NCBI RefSeq assembly: GCF_013394385.1 | Contig: NZ_AP022834.1 | Coordinates: forward strand, 868,001-932,000 | DNA length: 64,000 nt | Direction: 5' to 3' | DNA from: Kocuria sp. TGY1127_2 | GTDB lineage: Bacteria; Actinomycetota; Actinomycetes; Actinomycetales; Micrococcaceae | In this document: piece after piece, positions 50,302-59,317 of the stretch | Layout: every line of letters begins with the position of its first letter | How positions within the stretch are numbered: position 1 is the stretch's first letter | Program-made: the position numbers and the translations under genes | The notes under the pieces: model-generated | What the model was told of the DNA's origin: nothing | Seen by the model: only the letters and a program-made list of their open reading frames with translations | Databases searched by the model: none

Positions 50302-50706
50302 TTGATCATGGGAACCGGAGTGGACGTCGTTGATATCGATCGATTCGCCCAGATACTCGGGCGTACTCCTCGATTGCGTGAAAGACTTTTCACGGAAGAA
50401 GAACGGGAGCTCCCAGCGCGCTCGCTGGCCGGGCGTTTTGCCGTCCGGGAAGCGGTGGCCAAGGCGCTGCACGCACCCCCAGGAATGATCTGGAGACATT
50501 GCTGGATCGAGAAGAACCGGTATGGTGCGCCCCGGCTCGTGGTAACCGGGACCATCCAGGAAACCGCGGAGCGGCTCGGCATCAACCGCTGGCACGTGAG
50601 TATCACCCATGACGGCGGGGTGGCCATGGCCAGCGTGATTGCGGAACGCTTGAGCGGGGAAGAACTTACCGTAGCGCAGCGACTCGAGGAGATCACATGG
50701 GGCTGA
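50302..50706 (+). CDS. acpS: Holo-[acyl-carrier-protein] synthase
   Basis: A 134-residue enzyme that installs phosphopantetheine on acyl carrier protein of fatty-acid synthesis. MGTGVDVVDIDRFAQIL with the metal Asp, FTEEEREL, and RFAVREAVAKAL are the AcpS signature; SITHDGGVAMASVIAE is the C-terminal motif. TTG 50302 is taken as the start: GGAG lies 7 bases upstream and the protein then begins LIMGTGVD, like other AcpS; ATG 50308 is the alternative. It overlaps nnr by 10 bp. This is the primary-metabolism counterpart of the transferase at 823. Confidence 0.92.
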   Translation: MIMGTGVDVVDIDRFAQILGRTPRLRERLFTEEERELPARSLAGRFAVREAVAKALHAPPGMIWRHCWIEKNRYGAPRLVVTGTIQETAERLGINRWHVSITHDGGVAMASVIAERLSGEELTVAQRLEEITWG

Positions 50707-52346
50707 AAACATACACGGCACGTCAAATCCAAGAGACCGAGAAGCCGCACGTAGACGCCGGGGTACCGCTCATGGAACGCGCGTCCCACGGTCTGGGGGA
50801 GACCGCGGCCCGACTACTGGCCGAGCGCACCGGGACGGTCTTCGGAAAGCACGGACTTTTGCTCGTCGGCAAGGGCAATAATGGCGGGGACGCGCTCTTC
50901 GCCGGAGCTTTTCTGCGGTCGGAAGGCATGAAAGTCACGGCACTTCTCACCGAGGGCGATTGTCATGAACAAGGACGCATCGCCTTTGAAGACGCCGGCG
51001 GGAACATCATCAGTCTTTCCAGCATGCCCTCGGCCGACGCCGTCGGAGTCGCTCTCGAGGAGCTGAAGTATGCGGACCTGATCGTCGACGGAATCCTGGG
51101 AACAGGCGGCCGAGGCGGTCTTCGGGGCCTGGCTCAGGAGGTTGTACGGGGCATCACTGCGGAGTTGACCAGAACTAAAGGGGGAACGGAAGCGGGCCCG
51201 CGGAAGCGGCCTTTGGTCATCGCATGCGATGCCCCCTCGGGACTGGACGCCACGACAGGGCAAGTCTTCGGCCCGGTTCTTCCCGCGGATATCACCATTA
51301 CTTTCATCGGAGCCAAGACCGGGCTGGTGGCCACACCCTCCCGAAGCCTGGTCGGAAAGATCGTGGTGCTGGATTTGGGGATCAGCGACAGCCTCCCTGA
51401 ATCTACGGTTCAGGTCCTGCAGAACAGCGATTTCCCGGCCGCTTGGCCCTTGCCACGCGAAGGCGATCAAAAATACTCTCGGGGCGTCCTGGGTACTGTC
51501 GTTGGGAGCGATGAATTCCCCGGCGCCGGACTCATGTGCCTCCGGGCGGCGATCAATGCGGGGACCGGCATGGTCCGTTATACCGGCGGTGAGTTCCTGG
51601 CCGGCACCGTTGCCGTCTCGTGTCCTGAAGCCGTAAGAACTGAATCGGTCGGGGCGCATCGCGTTCAGGCCTGGGCGATTGGCTCGGGAGCAACCGGCTC
51701 GGACCGAGAGCATGACATCCGTGATGCCATCGATTCCGGCTTGCCGTTGGTTGCCGACGCCGCCGCAATCGATATCCTCGCGAGGGACGCGGCCGATGGC
51801 GTTCGCGCGTCGCCGCACGTTCTTATGACCCCTCACGCAGGGGAGCTGGCCCAGGCTCTGGAATGGTTCTCGCGTCTGAGGACCCGAGGGTCTTCCGAGC
51901 TCGCGGAAGCGGCTGAACAGTCGGGATGGCCTCGCGAGGACTTCCCGGAGGATGGTTTTCCATCGCGAGATCACATCGAGGCATCGCCGCTCGTCTGGGC
52001 CCGGACCGCGCAGAAGGTTCTCGGAGGAACGATCTTGCTCAAAGGCGCCACCACGGTCGTCGCCGGGCCCAGTACGGTGTGGGTGCATTCGGGAAATAGC
52101 AACTGGCTCTCGACGGCAGGATCGGGGGACACCTTGACGGGAATCCTGGGGGCGGGAATCTCAGCTTTGGCCGCACGCGTGGAAAACGGGGACGCTGATT
52201 CTGGCGACGTCGATTCTTGGGGACGCGTAGCCGCCGCGGGGCTGCTGGTGCAGCGGGCCATGAGCACCCTGTACCCGGGGCCCGTGCCGCCGACGGTTGC
52301 GGCTGCCAGGATTCCAGAGGCCCTGGGCCGGTTGGCCGGTCAGTAG
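50697..52346 (+). CDS. nnr: Bifunctional NAD(P)H-hydrate epimerase / ADP-dependent dehydratase
   Basis: A 549-residue repair enzyme for damaged NAD(P)H hydrates. The N-terminal YjeF epimerase domain (about 1-235) has LLVGKGNNGGDALFAGAFLR and DAPSGLDATTGQV. The C-terminal kinase-like dehydratase (about 255-545) has GSDEFPGAGLMCLRAAINAG, LMTPHAGELAQAL, VLLKG-like ILLKGATTVVAGP and the GSGDTLTGILGAG nucleotide-site loop. An insertion of about 35 residues precedes the last part. Its end overlaps the converging glycosyltransferase by 7 bp. Confidence 0.94.
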   Translation: MGLKTYTARQIQETEKPHVDAGVPLMERASHGLGETAARLLAERTGTVFGKHGLLLVGKGNNGGDALFAGAFLRSEGMKVTALLTEGDCHEQGRIAFEDAGGNIISLSSMPSADAVGVALEELKYADLIVDGILGTGGRGGLRGLAQEVVRGITAELTRTKGGTEAGPRKRPLVIACDAPSGLDATTGQVFGPVLPADITITFIGAKTGLVATPSRSLVGKIVVLDLGISDSLPESTVQVLQNSDFPAAWPLPREGDQKYSRGVLGTVVGSDEFPGAGLMCLRAAINAGTGMVRYTGGEFLAGTVAVSCPEAVRTESVGAHRVQAWAIGSGATGSDREHDIRDAIDSGLPLVADAAAIDILARDAADGVRASPHVLMTPHAGELAQALEWFSRLRTRGSSELAEAAEQSGWPREDFPEDGFPSRDHIEASPLVWARTAQKVLGGTILLKGATTVVAGPSTVWVHSGNSNWLSTAGSGDTLTGILGAGISALAARVENGDADSGDVDSWGRVAAAGLLVQRAMSTLYPGPVPPTVAAARIPEALGRLAGQ

Positions 52347-53827
52347 GCGCCGTCTTTCCCCACGACGGCCCGGGCCGTTTTACAGAGGACGATCAGGTCC
52401 CCGATGACCGACCAGTTCTCGACGTAATATAGGTCCAAACGCGTCGATTCCTCCCAGGACAGGTTCGAGCGCCCTGATACTTGCCAGAGACCGGTGATGC
52501 CCGGTTTGACCAGGAGTCGTCGATGAACGTCTTCCTCATATCTCTGGACTTCATCGTCCAGCGGTGGCCGGGGGCCGACCAGGGACATGTCGCCGATCAG
52601 CACGTTCCACAATTGCGGGAGTTCGTCCAACGAATACCGGCGCATGAACCTGCCCATGCGAGTTACTCGAGGGTCGTTGACCATCTTGAAGAGGACGCCC
52701 TGACCTTGGTTCTGCTCCAAGAGCTGCGCCTTGAGCTCTTCAGCGTTAGGGACCATGGACCGAAATTTGAACATTGAGAAGGTCCGACCCCGGTGGCCGA
52801 CGCGTTTCTGAGAGAAGAGGATGGGGCCGTGCGGCGAATCGATTTTGACCATCACTGCCAAGCACATCAGTAACGGTGAGAGGACCAAGAGCCCCGCAGC
52901 GCTTCCCAGGATGTCCAAGGCCCTCTTGGTGAATGCTGCTGGACCACCCATTCTCGGCGCCGATACGTGAATCAGGGGCAGACCATTGAGGGGCTGGGTG
53001 TGAAAACGTGGTCCCGCAATATCGGTCAGTGCGGGAGCCATCATCAAACCGACGCGTTCCTCCGCGAGCAGCCAGCCCAGCTTGCGCATATTTCGGGGCC
53101 ATATGAGATGGCCGGTGGACATGGCCACCACGTCAATGGCATGTTCTCGCACAACCTCCATGATCTTAACCGGGTTGGGACTGTATCCGAGAATTGGGAC
53201 GTTGCCGTGGGATGCCAATTTCTCGGCATCCGGAAGGCCCGCGAAATAAACGCCTGCTGGAACGTATCCGTAATTTCTTGCTCGCTCCATGGTGCCAACC
53301 AGATGAGCCGTGGACTCGGCGTCACCGATGATGAGAACTCGAATTAACGCACCGCCGTCGTGACGCCGACGGACTATCCAGCGACGAAACATCAGACGTA
53401 GAACGAGAAGAAGAACAATGCCCAGGGGCGCAGCAATCAGCACGTACCCCCGAGCCAACTGAGCCTTACACGCATAGGCGAGGATGGCAATTCCCGCGAA
53501 TACCCACAACGAGGATGAGATGACTTTCCGGTATTCGTCATTGCCCGCGCCGAGAATGCGTGAATCCCTGGCCCCGCCCAGCCACATCGCTATCCACCAG
53601 GTCGTGCCCAACAGGAACGAGATGATTCCGTACGCGATGGAATCGTTGCCCCTGAACGGAAGTAGTTCGGAGCCGTCCCGACCGAATCGTAGAAATTGAG
53701 CCGAGAGCACGGCGATCGCTATCGCAGCGGCGTCTGTCAGGGACAATGCCTTCACGGCCTTGTTGTTCCACGACATTCTTTGGACGGTCGTCTTTTTGGG
53801 CGCGCTCAAGCCCGGATACGTAGTCAT
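52340..53827 (-). CDS. Undecaprenyl-phosphate sugar phosphotransferase (WbaP/WcaJ type)
   Basis: A 495-residue membrane enzyme that starts exopolysaccharide or wall glycopolymer synthesis by moving a sugar-1-phosphate onto undecaprenyl phosphate. About four to five helices fill residues 25-170, then a nucleotide-fold-like soluble region (RVLIIGDAESTAHLVG, 190-320), a further helix (about 310-335) and the catalytic domain with [45 protein letters not shown] and KPGITGLWQVSGRS. The full conserved C-terminus is present. No other polysaccharide genes are adjacent, so this looks like a lone initiating transferase within an inserted minus-strand block. Confidence 0.92.
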   Translation of the reverse strand: MTTYPGLSAPKKTTVQRMSWNNKAVKALSLTDAAAIAIAVLSAQFLRFGRDGSELLPFRGNDSIAYGIISFLLGTTWWIAMWLGGARDSRILGAGNDEYRKVISSSLWVFAGIAILAYACKAQLARGYVLIAAPLGIVLLLVLRLMFRRWIVRRRHDGGALIRVLIIGDAESTAHLVGTMERARNYGYVPAGVYFAGLPDAEKLASHGNVPILGYSPNPVKIMEVVREHAIDVVAMSTGHLIWPRNMRKLGWLLAEERVGLMMAPALTDIAGPRFHTQPLNGLPLIHVSAPRMGGPAAFTKRALDILGSAAGLLVLSPLLMCLAVMVKIDSPHGPILFSQKRVGHRGRTFSMFKFRSMVPNAEELKAQLLEQNQGQGVLFKMVNDPRVTRMGRFMRRYSLDELPQLWNVLIGDMSLVGPRPPLDDEVQRYEEDVHRRLLVKPGITGLWQVSGRSNLSWEESTRLDLYYVENWSVIGDLIVLCKTARAVVGKDGAY

Positions 53828-53939
53828 AGCCAGCGGGTCCCCCTACCGCAACAAGCCAATAACAGTTAATCCGCCGAGAATGCCAAGGGCAGACGGAATA
53901 TTACTGCAGAGTACGGAACAATACTACCGAATTACGGCG

Positions 53940-54707
53940 TCAATTGCTTGTCCCTGCAAGTATGTAGTCGATTACTGCCGAGTAGTAACCCGGTAAGACG
54001 TTGTCGTCCATCGGAACGCAGACTTCCAGTTCTTCTTGCGCTTCCGAGACGAAGAGGCCAGGATCGTTGCAATCCGCTATGCCAATGGTCGGGATACCTG
54101 CGGAGGCCGCGGCGCCGGCCCACCCATGGTCGGCGACCACGAAATCCGGTCGTCCTCCTCCGTCTTGGAGCTGTTCGAGTACCAGTCGCATCGGCTCGGG
54201 GTAATGGGTATGTGCCAGAGAACCGTATTGCTGGAACATCACAACGTCATTGATCTGACGAAGGTCTCCTCCCTTGAAGGGGATGCCCTCGCGAATTTCG
54301 ATCACATTCGCTCCATCGGACCGGGCAGCGGCGGCCATGTGCTGATAAATCGGGAAGAGCCCAGCGGGGTGGCCGGTCGCGAACAGGATGGAGTCGCCTG
54401 CCTTGACCGCTTCCCAGAATCGGCGACGATAGCGGTTCAAAGCGTTCAGGCAGAGCTCGGTTCCGATGGTGTCTTGGCCTTCGACATGGTCACGATCGGA
54501 ATTGATACCGCATCGCCTGACCATGAGATCGAAGACCTGGTCCCAGGTCCAGGTTCGTTTGGGCTCGACGTCGAATTCGAGATGCTCGTTGCCTTCCAGG
54601 AATCCCGTGATGTGTGCGAGGTTTATCTCCCGCGCCGTCGCGACTTCGCCGGTGATATGCGTTCTTTCCAAGTGTTCTGCCAAGGCGCTGAGGTCCTGGG
54701 TGGGCAT
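53940..54707 (-). CDS. Phosphatase-like protein next to mshA; candidate for the mycothiol phosphatase step
   Basis: A 255-residue soluble protein without membrane helix or signal. The N-terminal part is helical (ITGEVATAREINLAHITGFL); the middle has LFATGHPAGLFPIYQHMA, and later come DFVVADHGWAGAAASAGIPT and IADCNDPGLFVSEAQ, rich in potential metal or phosphate ligands (His, Asp, Asn). I recall this family being labelled a phosphatase in actinobacteria, often near mshA; that is from memory. It lies 32 bp downstream of mshA on the same strand with AAGGAG before its ATG, so it is cotranscribed. MshA makes a phosphorylated intermediate that must be dephosphorylated (step MshA2), so this gene is a natural candidate. 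No HAD motif is seen. Confidence 0.6.
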   Translation of the reverse strand: MPTQDLSALAEHLERTHITGEVATAREINLAHITGFLEGNEHLEFDVEPKRTWTWDQVFDLMVRRCGINSDRDHVEGQDTIGTELCLNALNRYRRRFWEAVKAGDSILFATGHPAGLFPIYQHMAAAARSDGANVIEIREGIPFKGGDLRQINDVVMFQQYGSLAHTHYPEPMRLVLEQLQDGGGRPDFVVADHGWAGAAASAGIPTIGIADCNDPGLFVSEAQEELEVCVPMDDNVLPGYYSAVIDYILAGTSN

Positions 54708-54739
54708 GTTTCTCCTTCGTCGAGCGGGTAGTCCGAGAT

Positions 54740-56032
54740 TTACAGGATGGCTTGCGCGGCGGTCGGGCGGACAAGTTCGGAATACAGATTTCCCGTCTTC
54801 CTGGCTGCTTCATCCCACGTCAAAGTGCGAGCATGGCGCAGGCCGGCCGTGGCGAGCTGTTCCTGGAGAGCGGGGGAGCCGGCCACGCGGACGATCTGGC
54901 GTGCCCACGCACGCGGAGTTCTGCTACCCACGAGAATCCCGGATTCCCCGCCGTTCAGCGCGACTCGCAATCCGCTCACGTCGGAAGCGAGAACCGGGGC
55001 GCCACAGGCCTGGGCTTCCAGGGCCACGAGGCCGAAAGTCTCGGAGGAGGACGGGCAGGCTACCGCATCGCATCGGCGGAAAGCCTCGGCTAGCTCTTCG
55101 CGGCCGCTCGCAGGTATGAAATTGGACCGCTCGAGAATGCCCCGGTCCCGAGCAAGTTTCCGAAGGGAAGCTATGTACTCCTCGGATGCGGTGCCGCGGA
55201 TTTCCAGACGTATGGAAGGCACATCTTTGACAGCGAGAGCGACGGCCTCGATGAGTATCTCCGGTCCCTTGAGGGGCTGCGGGCGGCCGGCGAAGAGAAC
55301 CGTGAATTCGGGGTTGCGTGGCTCCGAGCGATTTTCGGGAACGTCCGAAGGCTTGAAGACATCGGTGTCCACCCCCGGCGGAATAATGTGAAGAGAATCA
55401 GCAGCGGCGTTGTAGAGACTCAGCATCTGCTCGGCCTCGTGGCGGGTGTTGACGACGACGGCGTCCGAGAGGCCGATGAGACGGCGCTCGGCGGCCGCCC
55501 GCGAGGCCGGCTCCTTCTGTTCTCCGTCGCCGGAGTGCGCATTTTTGACCAGAGCGGTCGTGTGGAGCGTGAGGACGAAGGGGGCGCGGACCCCTAACGC
55601 TTCTCGGTAGGCCAAAGCGGCTTCGCCGGACAACCAGTAGTGAGCGTGAACGACGTCAGGCGACAGGGAACGATTCTGGGCGTAACGCGCACAGGCCTTA
55701 CCGAAAAGCTGTGTCAAATCCGCGAGCTCTTCCTTGGAAGCCGCGCGCGCCTCCGGAAGATAAATCGTGTGGACCACGTACCCGGGAACAACCTGCGTGG
55801 ACGCCGCGGACGCTACGGAAGGATCGGAATCGTGATTATTCGGAACCTGCGACGGCTCAGTGGCCAAGGTGAAAGCCTCAACGTCAAATCCTTGCGCGAC
55901 GAGTGCCCGTGACAGATACGCGATGTAGACGTTCATGCCGCCCGCATGTCCGTCTCCTGGCTGGGCCAAAGGAGAAGTGTGCATGCTGAAGAGGTGTACC
56001 GATTCCTGTTCGCTCGCGTCTGAAGTCCACAC
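54740..56032 (-). CDS. mshA: D-inositol-3-phosphate glycosyltransferase MshA
   Basis: A 430-residue GT-B glycosyltransferase of family 4. It joins UDP-GlcNAc to inositol-3-phosphate, the first step of mycothiol synthesis. SMHTSPLAQPGDGHAGGMNV near the N-terminus is the MshA hallmark; IPPGVDTDVFKP, FAGRPQPLKGPEIL and the E-x7-E motif region PSSSETFGLVALEAQACGAP follow. The start is GTG 56032; an ATG at residue 17 (SMHTS) would be a shorter alternative but would cut into the first strand. It diverges from alr. The gene is good evidence for an actinobacterial host. Confidence 0.93.
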   Translation of the reverse strand: MWTSDASEQESVHLFSMHTSPLAQPGDGHAGGMNVYIAYLSRALVAQGFDVEAFTLATEPSQVPNNHDSDPSVASAASTQVVPGYVVHTIYLPEARAASKEELADLTQLFGKACARYAQNRSLSPDVVHAHYWLSGEAALAYREALGVRAPFVLTLHTTALVKNAHSGDGEQKEPASRAAAERRLIGLSDAVVVNTRHEAEQMLSLYNAAADSLHIIPPGVDTDVFKPSDVPENRSEPRNPEFTVLFAGRPQPLKGPEILIEAVALAVKDVPSIRLEIRGTASEEYIASLRKLARDRGILERSNFIPASGREELAEAFRRCDAVACPSSSETFGLVALEAQACGAPVLASDVSGLRVALNGGESGILVGSRTPRAWARQIVRVAGSPALQEQLATAGLRHARTLTWDEAARKTGNLYSELVRPTAAQAIL

Positions 56033-56139
56033 GGGCTCAACAATACGTCACACCGGCACACGCCGCCGATGACGCAGTTGGTGCCGCTGTCGGAAGAACC
56101 TCGAAGTGAGCATCGTCGAGAAGGTGAGAGAATAACCGC

Positions 56140-57411
56140 ATGCAAACCGCAGAAGAATCCAGCGGTCCGGACGAGTCCGCATCGCACACGAACTCCAAGT
56201 CCTGCGACCGACCCGCACCCGGGGGAAGCCAAGCACCGCCAGAACGAGCCGCTTTGATCGATTTGACGGCCATCGCGGCCAATGTCGAGCGCATCAAGGA
56301 AATCGCGGCGCCTGCGAAACTGATCGCGATTGTCAAAGCCGATGCCTACGGCCACGGAGCGATTCCCGTGGCGCGGACCGCCCTTGAAGCCGGTGCCGAT
56401 GCTCTTGGCCTGGTTCACGTCCGCGAAGCCCTCGACCTGCGGGCGGAGGGCATTGACGGTCGCATGCTGGCCTGGCTCCACACGCACGTGACCGATTTCG
56501 ACGCGGCGCTCGAAAACGACATCGAGCTCGGCGTCTCCGGGTGGGACCTCGAAGCCGCTGGCGACGCCGCCTCGCGCACCGGAATCCCAGCGAAAATCCA
56601 CCTCAAGATCGATACTGGACTCGGAAGAAACGGTTGCACAGTCGATGACTGGCCCGAGCTGGTGGGCCGCGCCTCAGAACTCGAGTCCGAGGGACTTATC
56701 CGTGTCGTCGGAATCTTTTCGCATTTGGCCGTCGCGGACGAGCCGGAACGGCCAGAGACGGATGGCCAATTGGATCGGTTCGACGAGGCCGTGCGCATAG
56801 CTCGCGACGCCGGGTTGAACCCCGAGTTGACGCACGTCGCCAATAGCCCGGGCACACTGACCGCTGAGCGCTATTCCACCGGGGACCGGAACAGGATGAC
56901 GGCCGATGCCGTTCGAGTGGGGATTGCGCTCTATGGGTTGTCTCCGATCCCGGATACACCTCCGGAAGCCTGGGGGCTGAGGCCTGCCATGACGTTGCAG
57001 ACTTTCATCAGCTCGGTCAAGGAGGTCCCTGCTGGGCAGGGAGTTTCCTACGGATTGCGGTACAACACGACCGAGCCGACGACGCTCGCCCTGATCCCCG
57101 TTGGATATGCGGACGGGATACCTCGCATCGCGACCGGTGGCCCCGTGCGCATCTACCCGACGGGGGCCGAACCCAGAACCTTCCCGGAAGTCGGGCGCAT
57201 TGCAATGGATCAGATGGTCGTGGATCTCGGACGGCCGGGACTGTCGGATCCGGACTTAGGATACTTGCACGCCCCGGTCGTGCTGTTCGGATCAGGGGAG
57301 AACCCGTCGGTCGACGCGTGGGCTACTGCGGCCGGAACCATCAACTACGAGATCGTGACGAGGATCTCGCCGCGAGTTGATCGAATCTATCTGCGGGAGG
57401 ACAACGCGTGA
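56140..57411 (+). CDS. alr: Alanine racemase
   Basis: A 423-residue PLP enzyme making D-alanine for peptidoglycan. The PLP lysine is Lys66 in IVKADAYGHG; GLGRNGC, GIFSHLAVAD and the second active-site Tyr in GQGVSYGLRY are in place. The first 36 residues (Glu/Ser/Pro-rich) are an extension before the usual start (RAALIDLTAIAANVE). The stop overlaps the GTG of tsaE, starting an operon with the threonylcarbamoyl-adenosine genes. Confidence 0.95.
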   Translation: MQTAEESSGPDESASHTNSKSCDRPAPGGSQAPPERAALIDLTAIAANVERIKEIAAPAKLIAIVKADAYGHGAIPVARTALEAGADALGLVHVREALDLRAEGIDGRMLAWLHTHVTDFDAALENDIELGVSGWDLEAAGDAASRTGIPAKIHLKIDTGLGRNGCTVDDWPELVGRASELESEGLIRVVGIFSHLAVADEPERPETDGQLDRFDEAVRIARDAGLNPELTHVANSPGTLTAERYSTGDRNRMTADAVRVGIALYGLSPIPDTPPEAWGLRPAMTLQTFISSVKEVPAGQGVSYGLRYNTTEPTTLALIPVGYADGIPRIATGGPVRIYPTGAEPRTFPEVGRIAMDQMVVDLGRPGLSDPDLGYLHAPVVLFGSGENPSVDAWATAAGTINYEIVTRISPRVDRIYLREDNA

Positions 57412-58004
57412 GCTTTCCCAGCGACCCGGTGTCGTCGACCGGCCCCAATTCCCAAAGCCACGAAGTCGAACTGGTACTCCACGGACCCCAGGCAACGGCC
57501 CGTGTGGCCCACGCGCTCGCGGGAAACCTTCGCTCCGGAGACCTTGTGGTTCTGACCGGTGAGCTGGGGGCCGGGAAGACGACGTTCACACGCGCACTCG
57601 GATACGGGCTGGGCGTGCGGGGCAATGTCATCTCGCCGACCTTCGTGCTGTCTCGGATTCATCCGAACGACCCGGAAGGTGCCCGTCCCGGTGGCCCAGA
57701 CCTCGTTCACGTGGACGCCTACAGGCTGTCGAGCCCGGAAGAAGTCGACGATCTGGACCTCGAATACACGATGGACCGCTCGGTAACCGTCGTCGAATGG
57801 GGCCGAGACCTCGTGGAGCACTTGAGCGATTCACGGGTCGACATCACCTTGGAAAGGTCACTCGGCGATGACGCCCCCATGATCGAAGGTGAGGAAGAAG
57901 ACCTCGACCCGCGGCGGGCCAAGATCACTTTCACCGGTCAGCGTTGGGGAGCGGCGGAAGTGGATCAATTGGCCCGCAAGTTCCGGGGTGCGGCTGAGGA
58001 GTAA
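57408..58004 (+). CDS. tsaE: tRNA threonylcarbamoyladenosine ATPase TsaE
   Basis: A 198-residue P-loop ATPase needed for t6A37 tRNA modification with TsaB and TsaD. Walker A is GELGAGKTTFTRAL; VISPTFVLSRI, HVDAYRL and the VVEWGRDL segment are diagnostic. The start is GTG 57408 in the alr stop (GTGA). About 50 extra C-terminal residues, acidic then basic, extend past the family's core. It works with the products of 58029 and 59314. Confidence 0.93.
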   Translation: MSFPSDPVSSTGPNSQSHEVELVLHGPQATARVAHALAGNLRSGDLVVLTGELGAGKTTFTRALGYGLGVRGNVISPTFVLSRIHPNDPEGARPGGPDLVHVDAYRLSSPEEVDDLDLEYTMDRSVTVVEWGRDLVEHLSDSRVDITLERSLGDDAPMIEGEEEDLDPRRAKITFTGQRWGAAEVDQLARKFRGAAEE

Positions 58005-58028
58005 GGGGCGAGCATTAGACTGTATGGC

Positions 58029-58760
58029 GTGCTCATACTTGGTTGCGATACATCATCCATAGCCAGCGGCGCCCTCATCGAAGTCGACGACCACGCTGCC
58101 GGCGGCGAGCCGTACGTGGGCCCGCTCGAAACCCTCGGTAGTTTCCGTACCCACGACACCCGGTCGCATGCGGAGGCGATGGCTCCCGGTATCCGTCGTC
58201 TCCTGGACACTGCTGGGGTGCGCGGACAAGACCTCGGAATGATCGTGACGGGCCTCGGACCAGGGCCCTTCACTGGGCTTCGCGCAGGAATCACGACCGC
58301 CCGGACCATGGCGTGGGCGTGGGCCGTACCGGTTCGAGGCGCTGTCAGCCTCGACGCGATCGCCGAAGGCTCCTTCCGAGACGCCCGTTCTGCAGGTTTT
58401 CGTGAGTTCCGGGTTGCAACGGATGCTCGCCGGCGCGAAGTCTACAGTGCCGTCTACCGTCTCTCCGACCCTGGTTCCCGGTTCTCCCCAGAACCGGGGT
58501 ACGAAAGAATTTCGGGGCCCACCGTGGGGAACGCCACTGAGCTTGACCCGGATCTGCCTACCGCGGGCAAGGGCGTCGGGTTGTACAACGTCGCCCTGGA
58601 AGCTTTGACAGGTCATGAGGAAGACGAGCCATTGGCCGAATTATTGGTCGCATCCGCGCTGCGATCGGGTTTGAACGCGGCTCTCGAGACGACCTCCCCT
58701 CTGTATCTGCGGGAATCGGATGCCAAAGTGCCCGCCGGTCGAAAGCGAGCCACACGATGA
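58029..58760 (+). CDS. tsaB: tRNA threonylcarbamoyladenosine protein TsaB
   Basis: A 243-residue ASKHA-fold paralogue of TsaD, the scaffold partner in t6A synthesis. [36 protein letters not shown] and [20 protein letters not shown] are family motifs. GTG 58029 starts it, 24 bp after tsaE. It overlaps rimI by 4 bp (ATGA). Confidence 0.93.
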   Translation: MLILGCDTSSIASGALIEVDDHAAGGEPYVGPLETLGSFRTHDTRSHAEAMAPGIRRLLDTAGVRGQDLGMIVTGLGPGPFTGLRAGITTARTMAWAWAVPVRGAVSLDAIAEGSFRDARSAGFREFRVATDARRREVYSAVYRLSDPGSRFSPEPGYERISGPTVGNATELDPDLPTAGKGVGLYNVALEALTGHEEDEPLAELLVASALRSGLNAALETTSPLYLRESDAKVPAGRKRATR

Positions 58761-59317
58761 GCCAACCCGGCATCGGCCCACGGCCAGCGGTATCCGTTCC
58801 GGAAACAGACCTGGCGATAGATGCGCGCGGACTTCCTGCCGAATACCGTGCCCGGGTTATGACGATCGACGATATCGATGTCGTGCACGCCCTGGAACTG
58901 GCGCTCTTTCCCGAGGACGCCTGGCCAGTGGACATGTTCCTCGCCGAGATCGGACACCCCTCGCGCCGGTATACGGTGGTCGAAAAAGACGGAGTCGTCG
59001 TTGCATATGCCGGCATGATGGCGATCGCGGAGACCGGGGACGTTCAAACCATTGCTGTACTGCCGGATCACGAGGGCCGTGGGATCGGGCGATGGCTCAT
59101 GACCCGGATGCACGATCAGGCGCGTGCCATGCGGGCCGAGACCATGATGTTGGAAGTCCGTGCGGACAACCCCCGGGCACAGAACCTCTATGGATCCATG
59201 GGGTACCACAAGGTTCACAAGCGTCGAGGCTACTATCAGGGCAGCGTCGACGCCGTCATCATGAGTTTGGACTTGACCGGTGCCCGGGACCTAAACAAGA
59301 AGGGACCAACCCATTGA
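58757..59317 (+). CDS. rimI: Ribosomal-protein-alanine N-acetyltransferase RimI
   Basis: A 186-residue GNAT acetyltransferase. An N-terminal leader of about 33 residues precedes the fold; the acetyl-CoA loop is [17 protein letters not shown], and [20 protein letters not shown] followed by RRGYYQG is typical of RimI, which acetylates the N-terminus of S18 and other proteins. It sits between tsaB and tsaD with 4-bp overlaps on both sides, the common bacterial order. Confidence 0.9.
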   Translation: MSQPGIGPRPAVSVPETDLAIDARGLPAEYRARVMTIDDIDVVHALELALFPEDAWPVDMFLAEIGHPSRRYTVVEKDGVVVAYAGMMAIAETGDVQTIAVLPDHEGRGIGRWLMTRMHDQARAMRAETMMLEVRADNPRAQNLYGSMGYHKVHKRRGYYQGSVDAVIMSLDLTGARDLNKKGPTH

